Positions 37,540 through 48,885 of a stretch of DNA of 64,000 nt are shown here, piece after piece (position 1 is the first letter of the stretch; every line of letters starts with the position of its first letter). Source of the DNA: Saturnia japonica (lineage: Eukaryota; Arthropoda; Insecta; Lepidoptera; Saturniidae); assembly GCA_033032175.1 (NCBI GenBank), contig CM065316.1, forward strand, positions 8,402,115-8,466,114, in the 5' to 3' direction. The notes beneath the pieces are model-generated. The model was not told the DNA's origin. It did not search any database and saw only the letters and a list, made by a program, of their open reading frames with translations. The position numbers and the translations under genes are program-made.

Positions 37540-39577
37540 AATATGTACCATATAACTTAGCTGATAAAACGCACGATACTCGTACGCACACAGACATACA
37601 CTCGTATAATAGAAAGAGAAGGAGAAAGTTGCATGGAGACATAACGCTTTTTCCTTAGGTGACGATTTCAACAAATCAAGTCCTACCGCAAGCCGCGTTA
37701 AGGAGCTTCGTTACAAATTCCAATAAAATAAAAACCCAACTATTTTGTTATAAACCTTACATAACTAATATTTTCACAAACGGCAACACCTTACAAAACT
37801 GGTCAGCTAGTCGCGGCACTCGCGGCGCACGCCATCGAACAACACAGATTTCACAGTGGCGCAATTGTAAAATGGTAGATAGAAAGGTGCTCGGGTTCAA
37901 ACAGCTTATCTTTACATCAGAATCACTACACATTGAGAAGGTATAATATTCTCGTTTGATAAAAAACCGCGCGTGCCGGTTGAACTTTAAAATTTCAAGG
38001 TCTCCATCGCTAATCTGTATTTTTACTCTCATAAATCTGAAGAAATATCAACACGTTTATAAAGTAATTTACAAAAGCGTATATGTTAATGTTAAACTGC
38101 CATAAACTAAAAGTAATCAATTAATTTCAATATATCATTACATTATCATATACAAACTTTTGACTTAATTAGTGCTGTTATAAACTAATTATCATCTAAT
38201 ACCCATGATAAAAACATTACTTTTAGTCTCTTCTGTTACCCGAAATAATCTTATGATAAGGTTATTACCTCATTGTCATAAGAGCTTATTAAATCACATT
38301 TAAGTCTACCTTACCTTGTTGTAACATTCTTAAAAAGTCATTAAAACGAACTAATTTCGCTAATCTCTCAATTTTGCCCTCTACTTAACGCGCCAAAAAA
38401 AGTGTAACTTCAATATATGTATCTGTACTTATGTAGATATACTACTATAGTGTAACAACACAAAAATAACTTAGTACGTCTTCAATGATAAAACATGTTT
38501 TAAAAAATTTACATTTAACATTGCAATTTTTAAAATAATTCCCCTTCAATCGGGAAACGTATAACTTTACCATATTTTTAAAACGTAAATCTAAAAGTAT
38601 TCGATATAATGACAGATATAAAGCTCTTGATTTTAAATCGATAAACAAAACAATTTCGTGCGCAATACCAAATGGCGTCTGAAGTAGCACGCGTCCGTCG
38701 ATGCGTCACAGCGGTGACCACAAAAACGGGCAACGAAGCGCGCTGCCGGCACATTCTTCTATTTTTCGCAGCGTCCCATTTTCCCTTTCTTAACAATGGT
38801 CTCGGTCACGCACAGTATTGATAAAAGCGATTGATTCGCTTTCGCTTCCTCCATGATACTGCAATGGCTAACGGGAATCCTTAAAACACCAAAGTGCAAT
38901 CCATCTCAAATAAAATCAACAAAATTTAAAATTCTTTCATAAATTAATTTTAAATATAATCTATAAATAAATATAATATGACTGAAAAATAATATGTCTG
39001 AAAATAAACTAATGCAATAGTGTCATAGGATTCTGTTTTATATAAAAATAATCCACTCTTTATTTCAATTTCTTATTCACTTTTAACAATAATTTTACTT
39101 CAAATAAAGTAAATCCTCTTTCAATGTATCAGTCTGTTCTATGATATGAACGCTGCTAGTACATGGTCGCCAGAGATCTGCCATTTATCTAATACATAAA
39201 ACCACTACAAGAGATTAGTCGTGGTCGCATCGCTATCCAATGTAAAATGATGGTAGAATATGAAAAATGTGTCTGAATGGATCGTGAACATCAGTCACCA
39301 GATGTAACACCCTCCACAGTGACACTCTTAGGCGTGTCGTGTTCCAAAATCAACCAGTGTATATCCAGTATTCGAGTGGGGTGTTCGTGATCAGTATTTG
39401 ACTAGATCGTAACCACCACATATAAAGTGATAAACCCGTCACAGCATTTTTAATAGGAAAACTTTTAGTAGTCCTTTAGATAAAAAATTCAAACAGAAAT
39501 ATTAATACGTACGTACGTAAAACCAAGACCAATTATGCCCGTAATTCAGTGTTGATAAGGTGTAGTACACATTCATA
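37540..39577. other. Non-coding stretch with a CpG-rich island
   Basis: No gene was recognised. At 37850-37905 a TGGCGCAATTG followed by GGGTTCAAAC faintly resembles tRNA promoter boxes but is too degenerate to call. At 38650-38850 an island (GCACGCGTCCGTCGATGCGT) stands out from the background. ACGTACGTACGT-type sequence occurs near 39510. Confidence 0.45.
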
Positions 39578-39927
39578 TAGGGTAAAAGCCGGATAGTTGC
39601 CCCACTTTTCAAAATAAGTCTATTATTTAAAAATATGTACTTACTAAGAGTAATGCAACATATATATCAAAACATAGGTCTTTGATCTTTTATATTTGCC
39701 TATTTTTGTAAACATAATTAATATTGGTTTTGAGTAAAACGTATTTTATTTGACCTCTCAAAAATGGGATAGTTGCCTACTGTAACGGATAGTAGCCTAA
39801 CATTAAAAATGCTCCGGGGGATACTTGCCTCGTGCAAGGATAGACGCGTCATTATGATTTTTAGACAGAAACAACAATAAATTTATTTAGGTAATCAGTC
39901 TTTATTATTGAGATCCTTTATTAAATA

Positions 39928-41631
39928 CTAATCAAAATATTGATCAACACTACAAAATAATATTAACTGTTGACCTTCTAAACTATAAAAATAACAAAAA
40001 TAGCATCCAAACTTTAAGTTAGGTAAGATGTTACTAAAATTTGTAAAATTGTAATTCTCATAACATTCTGCGCAATAATCATCATCTGTAACTTTTTTAT
40101 TGGTATTTTCTATTTTTGAAATAGTGTTTTTCACTTTTGATAACTTTTCAGTATCTCTTTTAGATTGTTTGATTGGTAGACCTTTGGCGGCCTTTCCTTT
40201 AGATATTTCTGAACTTACGAGTATAACATTTTCTTCATTTTCTCTGTGTACTGTAAATTTGTATTCTTCTCTTCCTTAACGCTCTTCTTTTGTTCAGTTT
40301 TATAAAATCTGTTTTATCAGATTCGGTTTCATTGCTGCTAATATCGATACAATTTATTGTCTTTTTCTTTTTTTGCCGTTGCCCTCTTTTGTTCACAAAG
40401 CTTTTCTAGATAAAGCTACCAGATGGTTCGTTTTTGACTGTCTTAAAATCTGTTTTTTTCGCTGTCCTAATTTTAGTGTCAGTTATTTTCTTTGTTTTCT
40501 TTATGTTCTGTTCTTTATCCCTCTCCTGGTCAATTTTATCATTACAGTTTAAAATTTCTGAAGATTGTTTAGCCCGTTTAGACATTCTCAGTGGTATTTT
40601 TGGTATATGAGATGATTGATGTAAAAATTTAGATGGTGTTTCTATTTGAAGATTTTGGTTCTGTGATTAATTTAAAGATATCAATGATGGGAATGATAGC
40701 TCAGTAGGTACCATTAATGATATAATTTTCAATATCACTATCTCTTAGGGCTAAACAGTCTTGAGAAAGATTTAGAAAGCTTGAAGACGGCCTAGGCGGA
40801 GTATGATTTTGGTTCAAGCTATTCTGCTCTTGGTCCCTCCCATTTGGTGCAAGACTTTGCTCAGGATCATGTGAGCGCTCTCCTAATAATGCAGCATCTC
40901 CAGAAACGCTTGGTAATTGATCAATTAGAGGATCAGGCTCGCGTTCTTGCACAAGTTCCCCCAATGCAATATCTGATATAGCAAATTCAGCGTCAGGCAG
41001 AGCATTTGGATTGACTGGGTACATTCCGCTGCCGCGAAAACCACTAATTGCATTGGAAGGAGTAGCTGCTCGAATCCACGCTTTGGCTATTAGCAGAACT
41101 GAATTGTACCGGTTCAGTTTTTTTTGTGGATTGGTGCGTATAAAATTGTTTGTCGCAGCATAATAATATTTTTGAAACGGTCCGAATACTGATATGTCTA
41201 ATGGTTGCAAAGCAGAAGTAGTGTGACTAGGTAAACAAAGTAATACTACATCATTGTCCCAAACAGTTTCTAGCATATTGACAGCACTTGAGTGCGATGA
41301 ATGGCTGTCTAAAATTAGTAATACCTTTCCTAACGGCTTGCGTGGAATAAAATGTTCAGCCTGCCATTTATAAAAAAGGTCTGAAGAAATATATGCCGAT
41401 TTCTTTTGCATGTAAACTTTGGAACTAAGCGGAAGTCCCTCTTAGAATTCTGGTTTTTTATTCACTCGCTTGATAATTAGTACTGGTGGGAGAAAATTGC
41501 CGATAGCATTGCAACAAGCAACAACAGTAATTGTTTCTCCTTTTTCACCCGAACGCAAGTGCTAAACTTTCTTCTGTCCTGCCGATGAGGCGCGGCACCA
41601 CGCCTAGTTTTCGCTTATACTTGCGAGGCAT
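39928..41631 (-). pseudogene. pogo-group DDE transposase, deleted and frameshifted
   Basis: Translation would begin at 41631 with MPRKYKRK, the usual opening of this transposase group. After about 14 codons the sequence jumps, in a different frame, to GEKGETITVVACCNAIGNFL (ending near 41495). The helix-turn-helix/CENP-B-type DNA-binding domains and the first catalytic Asp are therefore lost. Two in-frame stops precede the intact 236-codon block (41411-40701). That block holds LLILDSHSSHSS with the second Asp and LPSHTTSALQPLDISVFGPF with the third, 36 residues apart by my count. A lysine-rich tail with further stops and frame changes follows (MSKRAKQSSEILNC near 40590). At 40134-39928 is a C-terminal piece with YCAECYENY, likely a degenerate zinc-binding end. 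It is inactive as a protein. The family is clear; the exact pogo subgroup is not. Confidence 0.85.
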
Positions 41632-41640
41632 TTTGCTCAC

Positions 41641-41981
41641 CTAGAATGAATGCATGAAATAGTTAAGCATTTATTTTATTTAAAACAAGTTGTAGGTACT
41701 CACTGGAAGTTGGAAAAACATCATAAGAAAAAAATTGTCTTTGCTCGTTAAAGAATTTATAATTGCGGATAGTTGCCCCTAGGGCGACTATCCGCAAAAG
41801 TAAATAGGGCGACTATCCTTTTTGATACGGATACTTGCCCTTTTTATATGCGAAATAAATAAAAACTATTCGACAATGAGCCGTAACAAACAGTGTAGTT
41901 TAAACTCTAATGCATGCAAAGAAACAAAAAGTTGACTGAAAATACAATCAGTAATAAAAATATTCAATAGAAATGACTTAC
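41641..41981 (-). other. Probable 5'-UTR intron of the pogo transposase gene
   Basis: On the minus strand a donor ATCG|GTAAGTCATTT at 41982/41981 pairs with an acceptor TGCATTCATTCTAG|GTGAGC at 41641/41640. The acceptor is 9 bases before the transposase ATG at 41631. The 341-bp intron would contain the repeated end-motif copies at 41765-41843. The first exon would then be untranslated and run from near the right end of the element. This is an inference from splice signals only. Confidence 0.5.
41765..41843. promoter_or_regulatory. Subterminal transposase-binding-like repeats
   Basis: It has a near-palindrome with arms GCGGATAGTTGCCC and GGGCGACTATCCGC around CTA (41765-41795), then GGGCGACTATCC (41808-41819) and GGATACTTGCCC (41830-41841). 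All share the core of the terminal inverted repeat. They are likely additional transposase-binding sites. Left-end counterparts lie near 39768-39830. Confidence 0.6.
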
Positions 41982-42199
41982 CGATATGATTTCAACACCC
42001 GTCAAAGTTTCGCCGCGGAAGATTTTTGGTTACACTGTTAAAACGCTTGCGCCTACTCCGACGACTTACATGGCACTGAGGCATGCGGAAGGTGTACTTT
42101 TGATTATAGTAAAGCACTATCACCACCAACCTTCCTAACATAGTGTATTCAATACCGGGGCATGTATCCCACCGAGGCAACTATCCTGCTTTTACCCTA

Positions 42200-42929
42200 A
42201 TGCGAAAGCTGAAAATTTAGACATTTTTTTGACAGTAATGTAGCGTTTAAAGGAAAAGCTTTTGATATTATTCAGAAATTGATAAATATATGTAATTAGT
42301 ACACACACACAAATACACATACACACACAATCACACCAGAAGCACTACATCGTTCTTTTTAATGCAAATAATATTAATTAATAATTTCGTTGGGGAATAA
42401 GATTGTTATATCTTTATTGTAATACGATTGAAATCATTTTGGCTAAGTCATTATTTCAATTTAATCATGTATGTATGTTAGAATTTAAGAGTTGTAGATT
42501 TCCTGACATAAATAAATAAATATAAAATTGACATTATATTTTTTTTACGTTAGATAATCTACTTAATAAATTGCATATTACGAACTACAAACACATGCGA
42601 ATACTCTGGATAAGGATCAGACCGTGGTATTCAGAATTAATCAAGAGACAATTTTTATTAATGAGAACGTACAACCACTCTCACTAGTGGTTCTCATAAT
42701 ACTGATAACAAGTGTACGGGCTCTACCGGCTGTTCCACCCTTCTTAATCTACATCTCTATTCTCTACGGATATTTAATTATGGTATAGTAAACTGTAATA
42801 AATAAATTTTAAGCACAAAATTTAAACGTGGGTCTTATTGGATACCGGGCCTTAATTAGTACAATTAATTACCTTCATGTTGCATTTTGGTATTATTCAG
42901 TGTATATCCAATTGCCGAAAAGCTTGTAG
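42200..42929. other. Non-coding stretch with imperfect (CA)n
   Basis: Apart from an imperfect ACACAC tract at 42301-42338 nothing is recognised. Confidence 0.5.
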
Positions 42930-43040
42930 GTTGAAATAACAGCGGCGATAGACGATGGATTATTCACTGAAGGACGGTGCTCACCTATGCTTCTGGATTG
43001 TACTGTCCTCACCATATGGCACAGCGCTGTCACTTTGCTC
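42930..43040 (+). repeat. Dispersed repeat, module F (copy 2)
   Basis: Phrases AACAGCGGCGATAGACGATG, GGATTATTCACTGAAGGACG, GGTGCTCACC and TGTCCTCACCATATGGCACA match the order seen in the copies at 23489, 46500 (inverted) and 54030. Non-coding. Confidence 0.55.
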
Positions 43041-45354
43041 TGTTAAAAAAGTGCAGTTAAGACGTCTATTGAATCAAGCAAAACATTCATTTTAGTCCAC
43101 TTTTAGACCACTCATATAAATTACCTATAAAATTTATATCCACTTACATATAAGTCATATAAACTAGTTTACTTTATGTGGTTACATAAAAATTTAGATT
43201 ATTTTATGTATAGATTACAACTACCTAAAATTCTAGTCTATGATGTCATGATTACAACGTATGCTTCAATTAGAACATTAAAAAAGAAGTTCGCAATTAA
43301 TCCTTCTTTTAAACTTCAGTGAATATATGGAATCGTCTTGTGACTAGCGTCTTCTAAACAAATAAAATGATAGAGATTTGCCTCTGTGCGCACATCATAT
43401 AAAAACTACTGGATAGATTTTGATCATTTTTATTGTTTTACTTCTTAGCCATTATCTAAAAAAATATCAGATATCTTGATTCAATAAAAAGTTATTAAAG
43501 TAAATGATTGACGAAGGCTTTATTACAGGTTTAAAAAACTACGATTTTTATAAGCACTGCACGTTCAACGATGTGTTTTCCTTACAATTAAAAGTGTTTT
43601 CTTGCCGTGGTGTTATTATAATAAACACTTTGTCGCGGGTATCAGTTAGTAATAAATAATATGCCCGAGCTAAGCTCAGTGACTTAAAGCACTGCTCTAG
43701 ATAAACTTGATAAGTTGAACTTTGTATAAATTCAAAATTCTATCCAAATCGTTACACACACACTATTAAAAGTTAAAATAATTGAGTAATCTCTAGATAA
43801 CATCTATACTAAACTTACTCCTTTTACTTAATATAGCTTCCTTTATAAAATTATGTAGATCGTGTGAAATACTTTCCATTTTACACCAACGTTCATAAAT
43901 TTACAATATTAATGTCGTACAAAATCACTAAAAGTTTCAATAAAGCCCTTTCTTCTTTCCGTAAAACACAGGAAACATAATGAGTTCTCTTGCGAAAAAT
44001 ATTCTTTTGATACTTTAAAAAATATATAAGAATACGTTGTCAGAAATGTCTGTCAGTGGTTATACATATCGTTAGTTTTTAACAAGGCCATTAAAAATGT
44101 CACAAGCTGTTTTAATGTGTCGGTTTTGCGAATTAAGTACGTACATTAAAATTAAAGCAGAAAATCCTTATCACCGTGTGAAATTTATAAGTAGGCCAAT
44201 CCGAAGCAACGTACGGAAGTTTTATGGTTTCCCATTTTACATTTCAACATTTAATTTGACTCATTAATAACTCATACGAGTTTTTACAGTTGACTTTAAA
44301 TTTACCATTAATAAAGAGGATTTAAAAATTCTTATCGTTAAAGGGCCGTCTATCAGACATTTGATCGTTATTAGTTTCTCTCATGAGGCGCGGTGAACAA
44401 TCGACCAGCGATCGCCTCGAGCGCGTCTTGTCTTATCGCGACCCGCCACTCCAAACAAACAAATTCAATTAGAATTAAGAAATTAAAGTTCACCTCAAAG
44501 AAGCCGCCGAATACTTCCGATGCTATCTGAGTAGGGTCATCGACATTGATTCTTGAATTTTGCGTAAAATCCAGTCCAGCTACTGGTTGTTTTTACTAAT
44601 ATTATTTTTATATTATTTTTTCTGCACGAAGCGCTTCAACGAAAAGGTTCAATGGATGATTATTGTTGTCGTAAAACCATCTAAGTATGTTACAGAAGTA
44701 AAATACTTAAGTCACGTATTTAAACAAACTTTTTATTACGTGTAAACCTGGAGTAGTTGAAATTATTGACCATCAAAGAAAAAAATACAGGTTGCGAGCT
44801 AACATCATTACATAAAACTTTTATGAAGTGTAGCGAATTTGTACTTCAACATACAAATATATAAAAACTACTATACAGTTACGACTGTGTTGAGTGATGC
44901 TACTGTACGTGACATATGATTTATATGTATATTCAGTACATTGTAAGTACGTGGAAAGGTTACGCGGCTCGAAACACCTTTGACACGCGTTAAAATGTAC
45001 ATTTTTCAAAAGTAATTAATGTAACACTACACGTAACGAACATACAATACGACATCTTATATGGCTTTCTTGATGTGTCCATATGACATTCGAGTCATTA
45101 AAACAGTACTTTATTTCAACATATGTCAGTCCGAGACCACACTATCGCCTTAAATGTTTATTACCGTGACTCATCTTTACTAGAATATGGTAAAGAATTT
45201 TTTAAATGTCCATGTCCATCTGTCACTCAAAATACTAAGGTTACGTTATGACCTATGCTAAAGTTATAATTGCTAAAGTGACTTTGTAAAATATCAGAAG
45301 ATCTAAGTATTATTGGGAATCTCAAAAAAATGTTAATGTTAATAATTTCAATGG
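43041..45354. other. A+T-rich non-coding stretch with one CpG-rich island
   Basis: No gene was recognised. 43385-43520 resembles a transposon scrap (AAACTACTGGATAGATTTTG). 44385-44455 is a G+C-rich island that includes GCGATCGCCTCGAGCGCG. Open frames near 44560 and 44821 are chance. Confidence 0.45.
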
Positions 45355-45364
45355 TGTCTTATAT

Positions 45365-45540
45365 ATAATCTACTTCTTCTTCTTTCTCTTCTTATCCCAC
45401 CTAATTGGTGGCATTACAACATGCTTTTCTCTTCCATTCTCCTGTATCAGCTGTCATCTCAGTATTAACACCTTTTATATATATATATATTATTTTCAAT
45501 CTTCACACAATCCTTTCGTATCTTCTTACTTAAAATTATT
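45365..45540 (+). repeat. Common lepidopteran dispersed repeat fragment (module H)
   Basis: CTTCTTATCCCACCTAATTG followed by GTGGCATTACAACATGCTTT, TCTCCTGTATCAGCTGTCAT, TCTTCACACAATCC and TCGTATCTTCTTAC. I recognise the phrase order from a very abundant LINE-related module in moths and butterflies. A (TA)n tract at 45478-45490 interrupts it. Non-coding here. Confidence 0.55.
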
Positions 45541-45654
45541 CCGGTTGTATGACTTTCATCCCTCCTCGCTTATTATATATTTTTAAATGTTTATCAGCAT
45601 TCACTATTGTGAGTAGAGTTGCCTAATACTTACTTAGTTTTCCATTTAGTATCA

Positions 45655-45760
45655 AAAATCAGGCCAAGTGCGAGTCGGAATCACGCACCGAGGGTTCCGT
45701 AATTTACAGCTACATTCACAAAAATAATTATAATAACATCGACGTGCACAGTGATTTAGA
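45655..45760 (+). repeat. Common insect repeat fragment (module I)
   Basis: AGGCCAAGTGCGAGTCGGAA, CACGCACCGAGGGTTCCGTA. I recognise this as a widespread lepidopteran dispersed repeat phrase. Only about 100 bp are retained. The minus open frame over it is a shadow. Confidence 0.5.
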
Positions 45761-46499
45761 CAGGGTAGGCAGAAAATTTTAAAAGCTATCAACTTACCAA
45801 AACAATATTTTGGTTTTGGTTCGTTGACATGTCGATTAAATAATAATGTAGGTAATTCAATTACCGTAATTGCCACCTCAAACATCCAAGGGCTATATAT
45901 TGACTGATTTTATAGACATATCAATTTACAGAAGTCGAAATGGCCTTTCGGCATTGATTTATAAAGTAGTAATTCAGGCGCGTTTACATGTATGATGTTC
46001 TGTATTTGCAAAATGAAATGATAGAAATGAAAAGATACGGAACTAGATAATATAAAAAATATTGATTTTTTATATTTGTATATTAAATCTATACACCTAT
46101 CTTTACCTTTACCTTTAGTTTGTATTAATTGCAAATCCAGTGTAAAACGACTTTTCCTGATCACTTGTTTGTTTTTCACCGAAAGATAATTTTGAAAACG
46201 CATATTTTTTTACTTTCTCTATCTATAAACACGGTAGTATGTCACCAAAGATCAGAACGGGCCATACCGCCTAGTGTGTACATTTACACGAGCCATTTCG
46301 AGTTATTTTCGATCCCTCCATAAGTAAAAAGCTATTCGACCTACACATTGCAATTTTTAACGTTATATAAACCACCCTTGAATACCTACAATCCCAAATT
46401 TCACGAAAAAACGTATTATAGTTTATTCTTGAGTTATTAAGGTTTGAAAAACAACATTTTTATCACTCATCAAAAACCTAGACTACTTCTAGGTGACTC
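45761..46499. other. A+T-rich non-coding stretch
   Basis: No gene or bounded repeat was recognised. Confidence 0.5.
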
Positions 46500-46610
46500 T
46501 GAAACTTGTCGGTACTACCATGATAGTAAGCACAGTGTAATATAATGGTGACCACCGAGAAATCAAAATCCATCAGCGATCGCCGCTGCAATCTATTCAG
46601 GTTACACTTG
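46500..46610 (-). repeat. Dispersed repeat, module F (copy 3)
   Basis: The minus strand reads GCAGCGGCGATCGCTGATGG, TTTCTCGGTGGTCACCATTA and CACTGTGCTTACTATCATGG, matching the 23489-23600 copy. This is the only inverted copy of the four. Confidence 0.6.
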
Positions 46611-47704
46611 AAGGACTACAAAGTGAAACACTTAAACTATACTTAGTAATATAACGGTCAATAGGTGATACAAAAACCAATTATTCATATTCGTGATATG
46701 TGATTATTACTTTGTTAACAGTGATATCCGAACCATATAAATAGTAGCATGAAGGCGATATTTTACGACACATCGTCTATGAGGATAGGGAATGACAACT
46801 ACTTTTCCTCAAATCGAGTTTTTCTGCGTGGACCGGTCACAGCTTAACGGAAACTGTCGTTTTCAATAGCGAAACCGGAGCAATGATTCCTGTCGTCAAA
46901 TTACGGACTTGTAACTAATAGTGAAAATTTTCCCACATTTTCTCAAGGCAGATCGTCGTTTAGATGTTATAAATCAGGGTGAAATTGTTGGTTGTTACGG
47001 TTGCGCCGCTCGTGGCAGCTAATGGGTGGTTATTTGTGAGTTTTCACTGAACGCCCGTTACGCACCATTGAGCTTCACGTGGATTTGTTGTTTATTTGTT
47101 GTCTTGAACAACAGTATCACTTTCGATTTAGAATACATCCTGTTTCGTGATCACATTTCTCGATTAAACCTCAAAAACCATATCAAATAATATAAAAATT
47201 ACAAATAAAAAGTGATTCAAAGAAAAGAGAATTTTGTGTACCTATAAATAAATGAAACTTGTAAATAATTTTGAAAATAAAACTATCAAAATATTAATCA
47301 ACGCATGCATGTAATATGCTAATTTTATAAATTAATTTATTATTTTAGTATGTACCTATTTGTACAATTCAACTCACAAACATCATTAATTAAAGCCGAT
47401 CTCAATTTGGATAAAACTAAGTTTGATTCTATGTTTAAATAATAAAATTGTATTAACTAAGTTAAGGAGACTATTCTAAACCGCGTAAAGGATAGACTGA
47501 CAAAAACCGTAGAGTCAGTCAGAAAACACATTCTTGAATGCGTGATGACTTGTAAAGTAATTCTGTTTTGGCATGTGTCGTTTGCATTACTTTCTACATG
47601 CCAGTTTTTATCATCCGTGACGTTGAAACATGTTCTGTTTTCTGCTAAATATGGCTTTTCTCATATGTATCAGTAGATAAAATAGTTTTTTGCATAAAGA
47701 ATAA
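46611..47704. other. Non-coding stretch of mixed composition
   Basis: No gene was recognised. 46960-47150 is less A+T-rich (GTTACGGTTGCGCCGCTCGT) and may be constrained sequence, but has no open frame. Confidence 0.45.
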
Positions 47705-47990
47705 AATATGCCCCACGGTTTCACCCGTGTTAAATTTACTTGACCGACTCTCCGTCGTACCGCCGCTGCGCCGCGCCGCCAACGCAATGGTGCTTCCTAT
47801 CGTTGTTCTCAATTCCCGTACTTACCAGATTGCTTGACTTTCATGGTTCCTACTTCGCTCTTTAAAGTCGTAACGTGAAGCTATATAGTATATAACCTCC
47901 GTCAATAAATAGGCTACAAACTGCTAGAAGATATTTTCAAATCTGAATTTTAGTTCAAGAAATTAGTGCGTTCAATCAAACAAACCAACT
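47705..47990 (+). repeat. Dispersed repeat, module C (copy 3, longest)
   Basis: ATGCCCCACGGTTTCACCCG, GACCGACTCTCCGTCG, CGCCGCTGCGCCGCGCCGCC, CCTATCGTTGTTCTCAATTC, CGTACTTACCAGATTGCTTG, ACTTTCATGG, GTCAATAAATAGGCTACAAA, and the end GTGCGTTCAATCAAACAAAC. This copy best defines the module. No open frame. Confidence 0.7.
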
Positions 47991-48084
47991 AACAACAATC
48001 TCTTGGGCTTTATAATAAGTAATAATATACATTAAACCTTTTTATAATTATAATAAATATACGATATGCGTATATTATTAGAGC

Positions 48085-48350
48085 GAGTTTTAGCCTAGCA
48101 TTAGCCTAGTGGTCCTAAGCGCGACTGTCATGTTCGAGGTCCAGGATTCGATTCACAGGTCGCGCAAAGTGTTATTGGGTTATTCTATGAAATTCTCATT
48201 GGCAGCTCGGAGTTTGGCTTTGTGCCCGATTAATGGTAATAGGCTCGCCCCCTATTATATGGTATCTAAAAACATACCTACCCGGCGAACTGTGCGTGTT
48301 CTAATAATACACACCTCTGCCTAACCCTTTGGGGAATACAGGTTTGATGT
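48085..48350 (+). mobile_element. tRNA-derived SINE, family B (copy 2, best preserved)
   Basis: A box TAGCCTAGTGG at 48102-48112, B box-like AGGATTCGATTCAC at 48143-48156. The body follows (ATGAAATTCTCATTGGCAGC, TGTGCCCGATTAATGGTAAT, AGGCTCGCCC) and ends near CCCTTTGGGGAATACAGG. Two other copies are at 13600-13825 (-) and 57790-58035 (-). The 71-codon + frame inside (48109-48324), and its counterpart in the 57.8-kb copy, only reflect this shared SINE body. Confidence 0.85.
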
Positions 48351-48885
48351 TTGTTATGTATGTAAAACGCACGGAAAGTTTGTAAACGCCCGTTCATTTT
48401 TTTTAATTCAAAGGTAATTTTTATCAACCTTGTATTTTAGATTTACGAAATTGTTTTTTATTCTATTTAATATCATCCGCTATGGATTTTGATAGTGATT
48501 TTCTGTACTTCAAAGATTTCGCTTCCTTGATTATTTGCTCCATCCCTTTTTAAGTAATTAATTAAAAATACTTTAATACTGTATAATTTCACCACATGTA
48601 CCTTATCGAAATTTCTCAACGACACCCAGTATTCATGTATACAGAATGTTAATCAATATGTTTTATATAATATCAACCATACTTTACATTAGTATAAAAG
48701 GCATTGACGAAATGTAACAGTTATAAAATAATTTTATGTTTTAATTATAAGTTATAAAACGTGACGCAAATGTCTCAATATAACATTTTTAATTGCTTTT
48801 CATGCAATAATGCGTGACAATTCTCACCTCACCTGCCGCTAACTGTATCAATTAAAATCAGATAACGATCGGAATTAACTCCCCG
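48351..48885. other. A+T-rich non-coding stretch
   Basis: Nothing was recognised between the SINE and the LINE pseudogene. Confidence 0.5.

Larger units (their letters stand above)
39580..42197 (-). mobile_element. pogo-group DNA transposon, internally deleted
   Basis: This 2618-bp element has both ends present. The terminal inverted repeats are 22 bp with one mismatch: GGGTAAAAGC, then C (left) or A (right), then GGATAGTTGCC. The target TA is duplicated on both sides (39578-39579 and 42198-42199). Many copies of the end motif core (GGATAGTTGCC and variants such as GGATAGTAGCC, GGATACTTGCC, GGGCGACTATCC) lie just inside each end, including a 31-bp near-palindrome at 41765-41795. The transposase gene is on the minus strand and is broken (see its own entry). 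Because the ends are intact, the element might still be moved by a related transposase in trans. The GGG-starting ends differ from the CAGT ends usual for pogo/Tigger. Confidence 0.9.

Noticed and set aside
37850..37910. TGGCGCAATTG followed by GGGTTCAAAC as tRNA promoter boxes
   Set aside because: Spacing and flanking stems are poor and no body matches the other SINEs.
41992..42180. 62-codon minus frame inside the pogo element
   Set aside because: It overlaps the right-end region that would be the untranslated first exon; no resemblance to a transposase.
48109..48324. 71-codon frame resembling the minus frame at 57960-57745
   Set aside because: The similarity (MKFS..A..S.AL..IN.N.LAPYYM) comes from the shared SINE family B body and not from protein homology.
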